DNA of 23,592 nucleotides. Origin: Chara braunii (Eukaryota; Streptophyta; Charophyceae; Charales; Characeae). The notes beneath the pieces were generated by a model. The model worked only from the letters and a program-made list of their open reading frames with translations. It was not told the DNA's origin and did not search any database. The position numbers and the translations under genes were made by a program. Where the stretch lies: positions 490,981 to 514,572 of the forward strand of contig BFEA01000173.1 of the NCBI GenBank assembly GCA_003427395.1. Reading direction: 5' to 3'. Below are positions 7,933-16,817 of the stretch, one piece after another (the stretch's first letter is position 1; every line of letters begins with the position of its first letter).

Positions 7933-10124
7933 TGCAAACATGGGGGTTTGCACGGGGCGACTTGCATAACGACATTGGGTTTGTTAGTAGATGAGTAGGT
8001 CAGGAGTCAGTAAGGAAAGGGCGTGCGCAGCAGTGGAAGAGGAGGAAAAGCGGATGAACCTGGCCGACGAATCGCGCCAGGTGCGTGCACGTTGGAAAAG
8101 GGGGGAGATGGGTGATGTGGAGAGGAGGTAGCGTGTCTGTTTCTTAACAAAAGCGAGCAAGGGGGGGGGGGATGCCAATCCGTGGTTTTGGGGGCGGGCG
8201 GCCTCGGTTATGAGGTCAAATTTTGTGAAGGATTGGTAAGAAGGGAGCTGGAGCGGGAGTGGGATGCACGAGCTATGGCGAAGTAAGGAAGAAGAAAGGA
8301 GTGAAACTCGGTTAGATCGGCCGCTTTTCGACCGTTTCCGACGAACGAAGAAGCTAACCCGGGGTTTCAGTAGTGGGGGACCCCACTTCTAAAGTTAGAT
8401 TCGACAGAAAGTCAATAGAAGGGGAGGTATAAAAGAAGAGGGTTGCGCAGAGGCTACGGTGGAGGGGGGCGGAAGTAACGGATTTCGATCGTTGTTTGGT
8501 CAATTCTAACGTGAGGAGGCCTCATGCAAAGGTTTTCGAGCGTGGCGAGTACGTTGGTAAGGTTAGAATTGGGGATTGGCGGTTAGTGTCTGAGTGGCAT
8601 TAGTAAGGGAGTGCTAGAGTGGCGATGTATCTTCCCGTGTTCTAGCAGAAGATTCATTTGATTTTGCTCGTTCCCGTTGGAGGAGGTGGCTGCAATCATA
8701 CGTTTCGTCGCTGCTTCGCTACCATCGTAGTTCCCAATTGAACCCGACCGTAAACTCGGTCGGCTGCAAGCTGGAAGTACAGAAGGAGGGGTTGGTCAGG
8801 ACTGTCAATTGGTGGTCTGGCCGGGCTCGGCATCAGGGACTGCGCTCAGGGGAGGAACCGTATTCCAGGTGGCGTGTATACCTCGTTTCAGCAGAGCGTA
8901 AGTCAAGTTCGCTCTCAGTAACAACTGTGGTGGTTGCCTCCCGAAGTCTTGGCGTGGGCGGCTTTTGCACCTGACAACTCTGGGGNCCGTGTTTACCTGG
9001 CTGGGGCGTCCCAANGATCTGGGAGGCGGACAGTGGACGGGGGGCTAAGCGGAGGAGCGGCGGTGATTGGGTCGGGAGGCATACAGGGNGGCCGGTGGAC
9101 AGCTATACTATCGTTGAGTGACATTGTGTTGGTGGGCACTTGCTTGTTGAGCATATGCCGTGGATGGCCGGTTCTGTCGGGCGTACAGGCTGATTGATTC
9201 ATTGGAGACTGCAGAGTGCCACGGCGGGCAGGCTGCAGTTCCATAACTATGCATGTGGCCGTCCGCTCTAGCTGTGCCTTCCGCTGAGGCAGCTGCCGGG
9301 CTACTGCTGTCTTGCCAGGCTCGTTGTACTGCAGCACAGTCCGTTCTGTGCCCTGCTGATTCGTGTCGATTACTGCTCTGCTACAGCAGTTGTCAAGCCT
9401 GGTACGGACTGCTGCACCGCATTGAGTAAGGTCGTGTAAGACCGTGTGACTACAGCCCCACCACGCGTAGCGAAGGCATGGTACCAGGAGGGGCGGTCGG
9501 CCTGTGTGAGGGGATTGGTGCTATGTTTTGGGGGGTCGTCAGGGGAAAGCTGGTTCGGCAGTTGGACAATAGTTTTGACCAATCTGTTACACTTGGCCAT
9601 CATTGTGGGGCCCTCAGGCAAATTGAGAAATCAAGGCCCTCTCGCGCGAATCTGAGCGCACCACTCTTGGATCTGAGAGACTAAACCTTTCTACCTCTGC
9701 CCTTCTTACTCTGAGTCTAGTCTATTGGTTCTGAGAGGAAGGTGGCAGGCGGCAATTGCAACCCGTAATCCGCGCCAAGGCCTCTGTGGGAGGTTCGCCC
9801 CACTGATTGCGGGAGCTCTGCCGGAGCCTTGGCGAGGCTTTGGAGGCAGGGAATTGAAAGGTAATCATTGCTTCCCCTGTATACACCCTAATATAACCCC
9901 TACTTGTACGTCTTGCTATGTTTGACTGAGTATACTGTATGCACCCCTACTTTGACTTTGGTTTGACTGACAGGACACAAGTCAGACTAAGTAAAGGAAT
10001 GTGTGTGCAATCGCAGTTTCAGTTTGTTGATTGCCTGAACGCAGATTGTGAACACAAGGGGTTGCATCTGGGGGAAAGGTGGGTGAAAGGTGGTTTTGCT
10101 CGAGCCTGAATGCGTCCTATGGGA
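7933..10124. other. Unassigned DNA with single-base gaps
   Basis: No coding sequence could be supported. There is an 11-base G tract at 8161-8171, a perfect 7-bp hairpin CCGACCG/CGGTCGG with loop TAAACT (8744-8763), and single N bases at 8986, 9015 and 9088, which are unresolved assembly positions. Open frames in 8738-9925 are short and domain-free. Confidence 0.35.
8428..8435 (+). promoter_or_regulatory. TATA-box-like TATAAAAG
   Basis: A canonical TATA-type octamer within otherwise GC-rich DNA. No transcript start or gene can be tied to it, so this is a sequence match only. Confidence 0.15.
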
Positions 10125-10156
10125 TCAGACTAGTTCCATAAGATTGGACGGCCTGA
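10125..10156 (+). repeat. TAAGAT hairpin 1
   Basis: Outer stem TCAG/CTGA plus a partial continuation, inner TCCA/TGGA, loop at 10139-10144. Confidence 0.7.
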
Positions 10157-10188
10157 CCACTGTGTTTATTTTTGAATTGCGTGGAGAG

Positions 10189-10220
10189 TCAAACCAGTTC
10201 CATAAGATTGGACGGTGTGA
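10189..10220 (+). repeat. TAAGAT hairpin 2
   Basis: Outer stem TCAAACC/GGTGTGA, six of seven positions paired, inner TCCA/TGGA, loop at 10203-10208. Confidence 0.75.
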
Positions 10221-10265
10221 TTGCTCTGAATTATGAGGGTTGACTGTGGCTGATTTTTTCAGGGG

Positions 10266-10297
10266 CCGAACCTGTACCATAAGATTGGAGGGTTTAG
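10266..10297 (+). repeat. TAAGAT hairpin 3
   Basis: Outer stem CCGAACC/GGTTTAG, six of seven paired including one G-T wobble, inner CCA/TGG, loop at 10280-10285. Confidence 0.7.
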
Positions 10298-10351
10298 TCG
10301 CCATGTTTGATTGGGGTTTGTTCTGTTTCCTCTGTTTCTGGTCGAGGAGGT

Positions 10352-10382
10352 CTGAGCAAGTCCATAAGATTGGACGGCTCAG
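10352..10382 (+). repeat. TAAGAT hairpin 4
   Basis: Perfect outer stem CTGAGC/GCTCAG and perfect inner stem GTCCA/TGGAC, loop at 10365-10370. Confidence 0.85.
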
Positions 10383-10423
10383 CCCCCCCCTCTTGTTTCA
10401 TTCTGAGGGAGTAATTCTCGCTG

Positions 10424-10457
10424 AAGGCAGGGCATGTCCATAAGATTGGACGACCTT
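10424..10457 (+). repeat. TAAGAT hairpin 5
   Basis: Perfect inner stem GTCCA/TGGAC around the loop at 10441-10446. The outer stem is weak, AAGG/CCTT. GGCAT (10431-10435) could alternatively pair with ATGCC (10464-10468). Confidence 0.65.
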
Positions 10458-10503
10458 GGACTCATGCCACACATAGTGGATCAGAGAGAAACGAACCTGG
10501 TAA

Positions 10504-10542
10504 GGGACCAGATGTGTTTCGTAAGATTTGACGGTATGGCCC
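10504..10542 (+). repeat. TAAGAT hairpin 6, decayed
   Basis: Loop at 10522-10527. The inner stem is largely lost (TTTCG against TTGAC). An outer stem remains as GGG-A-CCA against TGGCCC. Confidence 0.5.
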
Positions 10543-10616
10543 GATGCCTCGCACATGCTAGAACCCAAAAGGTTAAATTTTGGCTATATTTTATACTATC
10601 CTATTTATGAACAGGC

Positions 10617-10656
10617 TAGCCAGGCATGGGTTCCATAAGATTGGACGGTCTGGCTA
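10617..10656 (+). repeat. TAAGAT hairpin 7
   Basis: Long outer stem TAGCCAGGC against GTCTGGCTA, nine pairs with one G-T wobble (10624-10649), inner TCCA/TGGA, loop at 10636-10641. Confidence 0.85.
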
Positions 10657-10718
10657 TAGCTTATTATGAAATGAAGAGAGTATAACTAAAAGTATAATTG
10701 ATGGTAACCCTAGGCAGG

Positions 10719-10748
10719 CTGGGCCTTGTTCTAAGATGAACGGCTCAG
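10719..10748 (+). repeat. TAAGAT hairpin 8
   Basis: Outer stem CTGGGCC/GGCTCAG, seven pairs with one G-T wobble, TT bulge on the left, inner stem changed to GTTC/GAAC on both sides, loop at 10732-10737. GGCA (10713-10716) can pair with TGCC (10754-10757). Confidence 0.85.
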
Positions 10749-10810
10749 TCTTATGCCCAGCTTTTGAACACCAAGGTGAGAGAGGTATATATAATTTGGA
10801 TATTAAACAG

Positions 10811-10862
10811 TTTGGGCGGCTGAGCCTTGTTCTAAGATGAACGGCTTAGTCATATGCCCAAA
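10811..10862 (+). repeat. TAAGAT hairpin 9, three-tier
   Basis: Core 10820-10849: outer stem CTGAGCC/GGCTTAG, seven pairs with one G-T wobble, TT bulge, inner GTTC/GAAC, loop 10833-10838. A third, perfect 7-bp stem TTTGGGC/GCCCAAA (10811-10817/10856-10862) encloses it and uses the conserved TATGCCC flank. Confidence 0.85.
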
Positions 10863-10911
10863 AGGAAGATAGAAGTAGTTGTGCAACCTGTTCATGTATA
10901 CTCAATGGCTG

Positions 10912-10947
10912 AGTCAGGCAGGTTCCATAAGATTGGACGGCTTGACT
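10912..10947 (+). repeat. TAAGAT hairpin 10
   Basis: Outer stem AGTCAGGC/GCTTGACT, eight pairs with one G-T wobble (10917-10942), inner TCCA/TGGA, loop at 10928-10933, followed by TTATGCCC. Confidence 0.85.
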
Positions 10948-11270
10948 TTATGCCCTATGTAAGCTGGGTATAAGGGAATAAAGTATCGAGAGATTATGAA
11001 CTATTATTTGCAAAGTTTAACTTGGGATGACGAGAGTACTTACCCTTGTGGTTTGGCCTGCATGAGACTGAACGAGGCTACTACTTGGCTTGAGTGTCAG
11101 GTTGACAGGTAGTTGCTTTAAAGGGTCGCCTCGTGCTAGAGCGATAGGAGTTAGCTTCAATTCCTGCATTTTTTTAGCTAATTTTTTTTACTTAGATCGA
11201 TTCTTGCATTTTCTGGGATCTTTTATTATACTTGGCTTTGTATAAATTTTGATAAGCTACTTTCTCAACG

Positions 11271-11575
11271 GGAAGCGCTGCCGAAATTTCTCCAAATCCA
11301 AGGAGTTAGTCATATTTTGACTTGTCAAAGTTCAACTTGTCTAAAGTTTATATATGACTTAGTAAAAATCTGGAAAGTTTCCTTTTCTAAAGGGAGTGCT
11401 GCACAAATTTTTGCTAATGCAGGGAGTTAGACAAAATTAAACTTTGGAAAGTCAAAGACTACTTTTGGTTTCATATTCAGGCTGATACAAATCTCGAAAA
11501 GACATTTTTCCTACGGGAAGCACTGCCGAAAGTTTCTTGATTCAGAGGAGTTAGATTATATTTTGACAGGTGGCG
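11271..11575. repeat. 122-bp tandem repeat, about 2.5 copies
   Basis: Copies begin near 11271, 11393 and 11517 with GGAAGCGCTGCCGAAA-type sequence, and each carries GGAGTTAG about 30 bp in. A further GGAGTTAG at 11147 may be an older copy. Copy 1 contains the small hairpin TTTGAC/GTCAAA (11316-11329). Confidence 0.7.
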
Positions 11576-12429
11576 ATTCTGGCAATCCACCCTGAGTAGG
11601 GGAGATCCTGCCGTTAGTCTACCTTTGCTTGGGCACTGGCTTAGAGGTAGGCTTAGACTTAGTTGGCGGGTAACTTTGAGTAAGAGTGCGCTATGGAGGT
11701 TCATCCCCCATATGCTGATGATTTAGCTTGGGCATTGGCCTGTCTTATGATACAGGCCTTTCTTTGACATTCGATTCAGGACTTGGGCTAGTTCAGCCTG
11801 ATCCTGCAAGGATCATCATCTGTTATCATTAATAACAGGTCGGTTGCCGATTCGTCGGCTCACGACTCAATTCCTACTCGCTCCCCATACTCAACCTAAA
11901 AGGCTTTAGCCCTGGTGATCTTTTGTTTGTTAAGGGTTTCACCCNGACTTTTATTGAATGGNCATTTAACAAAGGTANTGAGTATTTAATTGAGGNCGGT
12001 TGGNTGGAGGTTGGGGTTTGCATGGCTAAAGCGAGGGGTATGAGTATAGGAACTGGTCGGAGTTGACTCCGCGTAGTGCGTGGACTCTTGTCTGATTTTT
12101 GATGTGATTGCAGGTATGTTCAAAGACTTGGGGTTTTGGTTGGGCAGCCTTGAGGTCGCACATATATGTATGGCTAGAAGGAGACCCACTATGACTGTGA
12201 GAAGTGATCGTCACATAATTATTCTCCTTGTGCATATATGTATATATATGTGCCAGTGCATGTGTACCTACGTGTGGAGCGAGCGTGGCCTGAAGTGCCA
12301 GCGTACTAAGGGTCAGTCGAAGGCTGGGGTAAATAGAAGGAAGGGATATCCCTTGCCAATTCCGGTTTATTTTCCTTGTTGCGATTTATCTTGGTGGAAC
12401 GATAAAGTTTCGGGCGGAAGGGTCAGCGT
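11576..12429. other. Unassigned DNA with several N positions
   Basis: No coding frame could be supported. Single N bases fall between 11945 and 12004, so frames crossing them are unreliable. A TATATGTGTA-like low-complexity patch lies near 12220-12270. A 175-codon frame (12080-12607) runs through this patch and has no domain. Confidence 0.35.
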
Positions 12430-13972
12430 GTCGCCGGTGATGCGTCAGACAACTCACCACCACTCCAAACTCCCTCCTGCCCTAGGGGTCGTCTTGCCCC
12501 GCACCCGTTGGGACACCTCAAGGTGCAGAAGACGGAAAGGCCCTCAGGCCGGTTTTGTGCGCGCTATAGGGTTATCCCCATTGGTTCGCGCTTCAGCCTA
12601 CGCCTGAGCGTCGAAGGGTGACCCCTTGGCTCCGAGTAGGCCGTGTGGGTGTGGGCGCTACATAATGCGCCATCATTGCTGTTACTCGCATAGAGCTGCA
12701 TAGTGAGATAGTATGTGTAAGTCCAACACCCTCGCGATCTTATACGAAGTTCGCGCGCGGCACTCGTCGCATCCCGCACTAAAGGAGTTATCAGGCGACG
12801 AGAGCACGAGCGCAACACGGCCAGTAGGCTTGGGGTCTTAGTAGTGTGAAGCGGCACGTGGGTGGAGGACTAGCCCCGGTCAGCCTATGGGAGTCCACAT
12901 ACGGGCTTCATCACCCCGGACGCCGGGTAGCCATGGGTAGGACGCCGGACCTCCTCCGCACGCGCGTCGTTTGGGCTTACCCACCCCCTTTCCATTTCTG
13001 AAGGCCATCAGCTAATGGGGGTTGGAGTGAGCTCCTTTTTTTGCGTTTTCATGGTTGGACGTTATAGTCCGTGGCGGCCGTCCAAGTGAAACCCCTTGAT
13101 GTTCGACCGCCACGACAGCTTAAAGCTGTCTACTCAACCCCTCTGCGCAGGGTGCAGAAGAGGGTGTGGTCTCCAACCGCGCATGGCGGTTGTCCAGCGT
13201 CGAGAGATTAACCCTCAAGGCGTGTGTCAGCCGACACTTGAGTGTCGAATGCGACCCTCGAGGCTAACGAGGGCCGCACGATTATGGGCACGACATACTA
13301 CGCCATCATTGCGACTGCTTGCGTACGTTTGCATTGTGAGTCGATATGAGTTAGCCCTGCATCCGCGCGGTTTTATACTAAGTCTCGTGCGCGACGCCTA
13401 TCTGATTTCCGCATTGGAAAGTTATGGGTTGACTACCAAGGGACTAGGAGCGTTGTCGCGTTGTTTGTGTTGTGTCGTTTGTGCAACGTGTGCATGCGCG
13501 TATTTTTTGTTTTTTTGTTTGTAGGGTGGTGTGCGCGTGGTGCGTGGGATGCGTCCTGGTCGACCGACGTCGGGCCACGCTTGGGACTTCAGCCCCCTAA
13601 GATGTCGCCCCTCGTGTGGGTCCGATAGGCGTATTACCGCGCATACCCCCAATGCTACAGCGAACGAGAAACGCCCTCGGCTGGTCCACCTCTCGATTGC
13701 AACCGAGTAGCCTTCGTACTGTGGACTGGTAGCTCGGCGGGGATACGCCCACCGAAGGGAGGTGACAGCTCCCGTAAGGTGGAGGTAAGTTGTGCCTCGC
13801 GTAGGCCCTATCCTGTCGTAGGGGCTCGCGGAGGTATGGCTGGCGCACTCGATCAGAGCGGCCAAAGGAAGCTCCATTTGTGTATTCACGGCGAGGTTGG
13901 TCCAACTCCTGCGTGACGCGGCCGAGAGGGTCCCGCGTTGCCACGTGCGGTGCCGGACCGATGCGCCCGACA
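12430..13972. repeat. Hairpin-rich non-coding repeat, internally duplicated
   Basis: Two diverged segments, about 12500-12800 and 13150-13430, align in the same order. Each has a GCGTCGAA/GTGTCGAA element, a GGCCGTG/GGCCGCAC element, then a near-shared GCCATCATTGC and a later CGCGCG-TTATAC-type stretch. The second part continues to 13972, where it ends with the same sequence as bases 1-163. Short hairpins abound: CACCT/AGGTG (12509-12520), GACAGCTT/AAGCTGTC (13114-13130, one-base spacer), GTGTC/GACAC within CTCAA/TTGAG (13212-13240), and CCTCG/CGAGG (13257-13273). Long frames on the minus strand (13422-13973 and 13597-13995) show no domain. It is probably a non-autonomous element or LTR-like repeat. 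Confidence 0.5.
13815..13972. repeat. Dispersed repeat end (copy 2 of bases 1-163)
   Basis: It matches 1-163 from GTCGTAGGGGCTCGCG through ATGCGCCCGACA, with scattered substitutions and a few small gaps. It ends at the same base as the integrase-abutting copy. Confidence 0.8.
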
Positions 13973-14053
13973 CCGCACATCGGGGTTGTGCACAAGTAAG
14001 GTGCTCGCTGGCTTATTGATTGGAACCCTGCCTACAGGTTGGGGTTGCGCATC

Positions 14054-14310
14054 ACACAGTAAGATTTAATTTATTCCGATTGATCAGCTTCTACTTGACT
14101 GATTACACATACTGCAGGCAGCAGTGTCCTGGCCCTAAGTGAAGGTCGAGTGTTGCATTCAGTGGCTACACACAGTGAGATTTAATTTATTAAGTTGATC
14201 AACTTTTACTTGGCTGATCACGCATACTGCAGGCTGCAGTGCCCTGACCCTAAGTAAAGGTCGAGTGTTGCATTCAAAGACCACACGTTGTGAAATTTTA
14301 TTGAACCTCT
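14054..14310. repeat. 116-bp tandem repeat with palindromes, about 2.2 copies
   Basis: AGATTTAATTTATT recurs at about 14062 and 14178, with a decayed third copy at about 14292. Each unit carries a TGATCA-centred inverted repeat, perfect in copy 2 (AAGTTGATCAACTT, 14192-14205), and a CTGCAG-centred one near its end, followed by AAGGTCGAGTGTTGCATTCA. Confidence 0.85.
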
Positions 14311-14324
14311 CGTACTGCAGACCA

Positions 14325-14765
14325 CTTGAGTGCGCGCCCAGTCTCAGTTTGGCGGGTTTGAGCAAGTGCCCAGTCTCAGTTTGGCTGTTTGAGTGCGCGC
14401 CCATGCGCACCCATGCTTAGATTTGCTAATTGAGTGCGCGACCAAGCTTGCTATTACTATTTGAGTGCGCGCCCATGCGCGCCTAAGCTTGGAATTGCTA
14501 TTTGAGTACGCGCCCATGTGCGCCCAAGCTTGGTATTGCTATTTGAGTGCGCGCCCATGCGCGCCCAAGCTTGGTATTGCTATTTGAGTGTGCACCTATG
14601 AGCACCCAAGCTTGGTATTGGTATTTGAGTGTGCGCCCAAGCTTGGTACTGCTATTTGAGTGCGCGTTCATGGGAGCCCATGCTTGGTATTATTATTTGA
14701 GTGCACCCCAATGCGCGCCCATGCGCGCTATCGTTACATGAGTGCGCCCAGGCTCGGGTAGGCTA
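14325..14765. repeat. 41/31-bp minisatellite
   Basis: About a dozen units of the type TTGAGTGCGCGCCCATGCG then CGCCCAAGCTTGGTATTGCTA. Full units are 41 bp. Shorter 30-31-bp units lack one 10-bp ATGCGCGCCC module. Edges decay into GCGCCCAGGC-type remnants until about 14850. Open frames here (for example 14547-14741) are a product of the repeat. Confidence 0.9.
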
Positions 14766-15297
14766 TGTGACAGTGCGCCCAGACGTGGGTTAATGTTTTA
14801 GTACGGGCCCAAAGCTCTAACTCGCTAGTTTAGTATGCGCCCCTGCTTGGGCTTGTTGATGCGTTACGACGACACACTTCCAGTCATTTTGAGTGTGCGC
14901 CCTGACGTTCTGACGATTCTAGAATGCACGCCCTGCCGGTATGATGGTTGGGGATGCACGCCCTGCTAGTGTGATTAGTCTTGAGGACATGACTGAATGT
15001 CTCTGGTGGTATGACTAGCCCCAACTCCCGCTGATTCGATTTCTTGCCGGTCAGTCTCTGCATGGACAATATATTCATTTCAGTCCCTGTGCAGACGATA
15101 TTTTTCCTGCACATATGGTATCTACGCAGTCCAGTTTCTACACACAGTATTTTGCAACTGGCCCCTGCATAGATAACACCCTGTTGATCAGTCCTCCACA
15201 GTGACGATACTGACAGTCCCAGTCCTGATATTCTAGTCCACTCACTGCATAGATACTCGTATGATATTGCTACGTTGAGTTGCTGAGCTGCTGAGTT

Positions 15298-15871
15298 GCT
15301 GTTCAGCCGGGCCCATTCAGGCGGGCCCCTATATCGAGTTGATTGTTGTTCAGCTGGGCCCATTCAGGCAGACCCCTATATGGAGTTGGTTGCTGTTCAG
15401 TCGGGCCCATTCAGACGGATCCCTATATAGAGTTGTTGTTGTTCAGTCGGGCTCATTCAGGTAGGCCTCTATATCGAGTTGATTGTTGTTCAACCAGGCC
15501 CATTCAGGCGGGTCCCTATACTGAGATGATTGTTGATTCAGCCAGGCCCATTCAAGCGGGCCCCTATATCGAGTTGACCGTTGTTCGTCCGGGCAGTCGG
15601 GCCCATTCAGACGGGCCCCTATATCGAGTTGATTGCTGTTCAGTCGGGCCCATTCAAACGGGCCCCTATATAGAGTTGTTGCTGTTCAGCTGGGCCCATT
15701 CAGGTGGGCCCCTATATCGATTTGATCGTTGTTCAACCAGGCCCATTCAGGCGGGCTCCTATACTGGGTTGATTGCTGATTTAGCCAGGCCCATTCAGGC
15801 GGACCCCTATATCGAGTTGATCGTTGTTCGTCCGGGCCCATCCAGGCGGGCCCCTATATTGAGTTGGTTGC
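15298..15871. repeat. 47-bp minisatellite with a five-unit higher-order repeat
   Basis: Twelve units start at 15298, 15345, 15392, 15438, 15485, 15532, 15580, 15635, 15681, 15728, 15775 and 15823. Most are 46-48 bp, with core GGGCCCATTCAGGCGGGCCC then CTATATCGAGTTG. Units 3-7 and 8-12 correspond one to one at an offset of exactly 243 bp, sharing private variants: a short GAGTTGTT end in units 3 and 8, CAACCAGG in 5 and 10, GAT-TAGCCAGG type starts in 6 and 11, and CGTCCGGG in 7 and 12. Unit 7 has an 8-bp insertion. The GGGCCC arms can form a hairpin in most units. A 199-codon frame (15343-15942) stays open because 243 is a multiple of three; it is probably incidental. Confidence 0.9.
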
Positions 15872-16022
15872 CACCGGTTTGGCTGCAGGGTCTATTGAGG
15901 TGCTGCCCTCTTCGACCCCATCGAATTGGGTTATTTTCCTGAGTTGCTGATATCCCCCTTCATCACCAAGACACCACTAATTGGTGTAACCACTTGTCAC
16001 GGGCATTCTACCTTGCTTTGCA

Positions 16023-16651
16023 GATTGGTCAAGTTGGCTCCCCAACATGAGACGGCCCCTACAAGGGATAAGCTGGTTGAGAAGTTTTGTTATCGACACA
16101 TTGGACATCAGAGCTTCGTCATTAGGGCGAATGAGTCCCCCACATCGAGATACGCATTGGTGATCACTTATCACGTGAGAGATGTTGGGCAGGGAATAAA
16201 GAGAGCCACCTATGATCGGATTGCCGACTATATTTCCCGCAGGGAGAGTTACTGGAGGGAGCACTGGCTACACGTGGTGTTTCCGCAGGTCCACTTCGCA
16301 CCACGCGGTGCTCTTTTTGACTTTGATGGCTGTAATCCAAAACCGCTGAGCAGAGGTGGCAACAACGAAAAGAGGCGTCGGGACAGGAGGATAAGGAGCG
16401 AGGTGGCCAGATCAGGGATACCTATTACCACCTGCTTACAGAGGTCAGAGACAGACGAGTTGGACCAAGAGCCTTGCTGCGTGAGTGATGTTGACTTGGG
16501 GGACTATTTTGACTGGGATGCTCACAGGGATTGGGCACGCTTGAGTTGGAGCAGACCCATGGCATCTTATGACATTGGTCACTGGGGTGAGACGCAGGCG
16601 GAAGGCAGCGTTACGACGAGTTGCTTACCTAATGGCACGATACCTGCTTGA
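16023..16651 (+). CDS. Unrecognised protein-coding segment (candidate exon)
   Basis: An open frame runs from 15926 to the stop ending at 16651. The first 30 codons overlap the tail of a minisatellite and a pyrimidine-rich tract ending TTGCTTTGCAG (16012-16022), a good splice acceptor, so I take the coding part to start at 16023. The product is mixed hydrophobic and charged and not repetitive. It includes YALVITYHVRDVGQGIK, TYDRIADYISRRESYWREH, a basic patch EKRRRDRRIRSEVARSG and an acidic patch DVDLGDYFDWDAHRDW. I do not recognise the family. From about 16560 the reading frame two bases behind also looks protein-like (basic, then VAYLMARYLLEGD, to TGA 16659-16661), so a frameshift or second splice is possible. 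It could be a decayed gene or a repeat-encoded gene. Confidence 0.35.
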
Positions 16652-16817
16652 GGGTGATTGATTCAGGCATTACATGTCAGGAGGACCCAAGTCGGAGGAG
16701 GTAGCCGACCCTTTTAGGGGGAAGGGATCAGTCTCATATCTTGGGGTCCTTTTGGGGATGACTACAGTCATTTGGTTGGAGCGGACTTTGTTATACTGAT
16801 TTTTCGGAAGCCATTTT

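Larger units (their letters stand above)
10125..10947 (+). repeat. Array of ten TAAGAT-loop hairpins with co-varying stems
   Basis: Ten short hairpins share one plan: an outer stem of 6-9 bp, a small asymmetric bulge (usually two or more unpaired bases on the left), an inner stem of 3-5 bp, and an invariant six-base loop TAAGAT. Loops start at 10139, 10203, 10280, 10365, 10441, 10522, 10636, 10732, 10833 and 10928, a spacing of 64-114 bp. The inner stem is TCCA/TGGA or GTCCA/TGGAC in most copies but GTTC/GAAC in two. Outer stems differ from copy to copy yet mostly still pair. Sequence between hairpins is not conserved, except for a frequent TATGCCC just 3' of the hairpin. The pattern fits a structured transcribed RNA or a hairpin-type mobile repeat. 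I know of no named family with this loop. Confidence 0.85.

Noticed and set aside
10125-10947. CRISPR array
   Set aside because: Repeats are not identical, spacers vary from short to over 80 bp and are not unit length, and the context is eukaryotic.
10125-10947. Iron-responsive elements
   Set aside because: Bulge plus hexaloop architecture is similar, but the loop is TAAGAT rather than the CAGUGN pattern and there is no associated iron gene.
12080-12607. 175-codon plus-strand gene
   Set aside because: It crosses a low-complexity TATATG patch and the start of a hairpin-rich repeat; no domain and no supporting splice signals.
13422-13995. 183- and 132-codon minus-strand genes
   Set aside because: They lie in a hairpin-rich repeat, overlap each other in different frames, and the part shared with bases 1-163 keeps no frame there.
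15343-15942. Repeat protein of 199 residues
   Set aside because: The frame follows from minisatellite units and a 243-bp block; individual units are not multiples of three, so no stable unit peptide exists.
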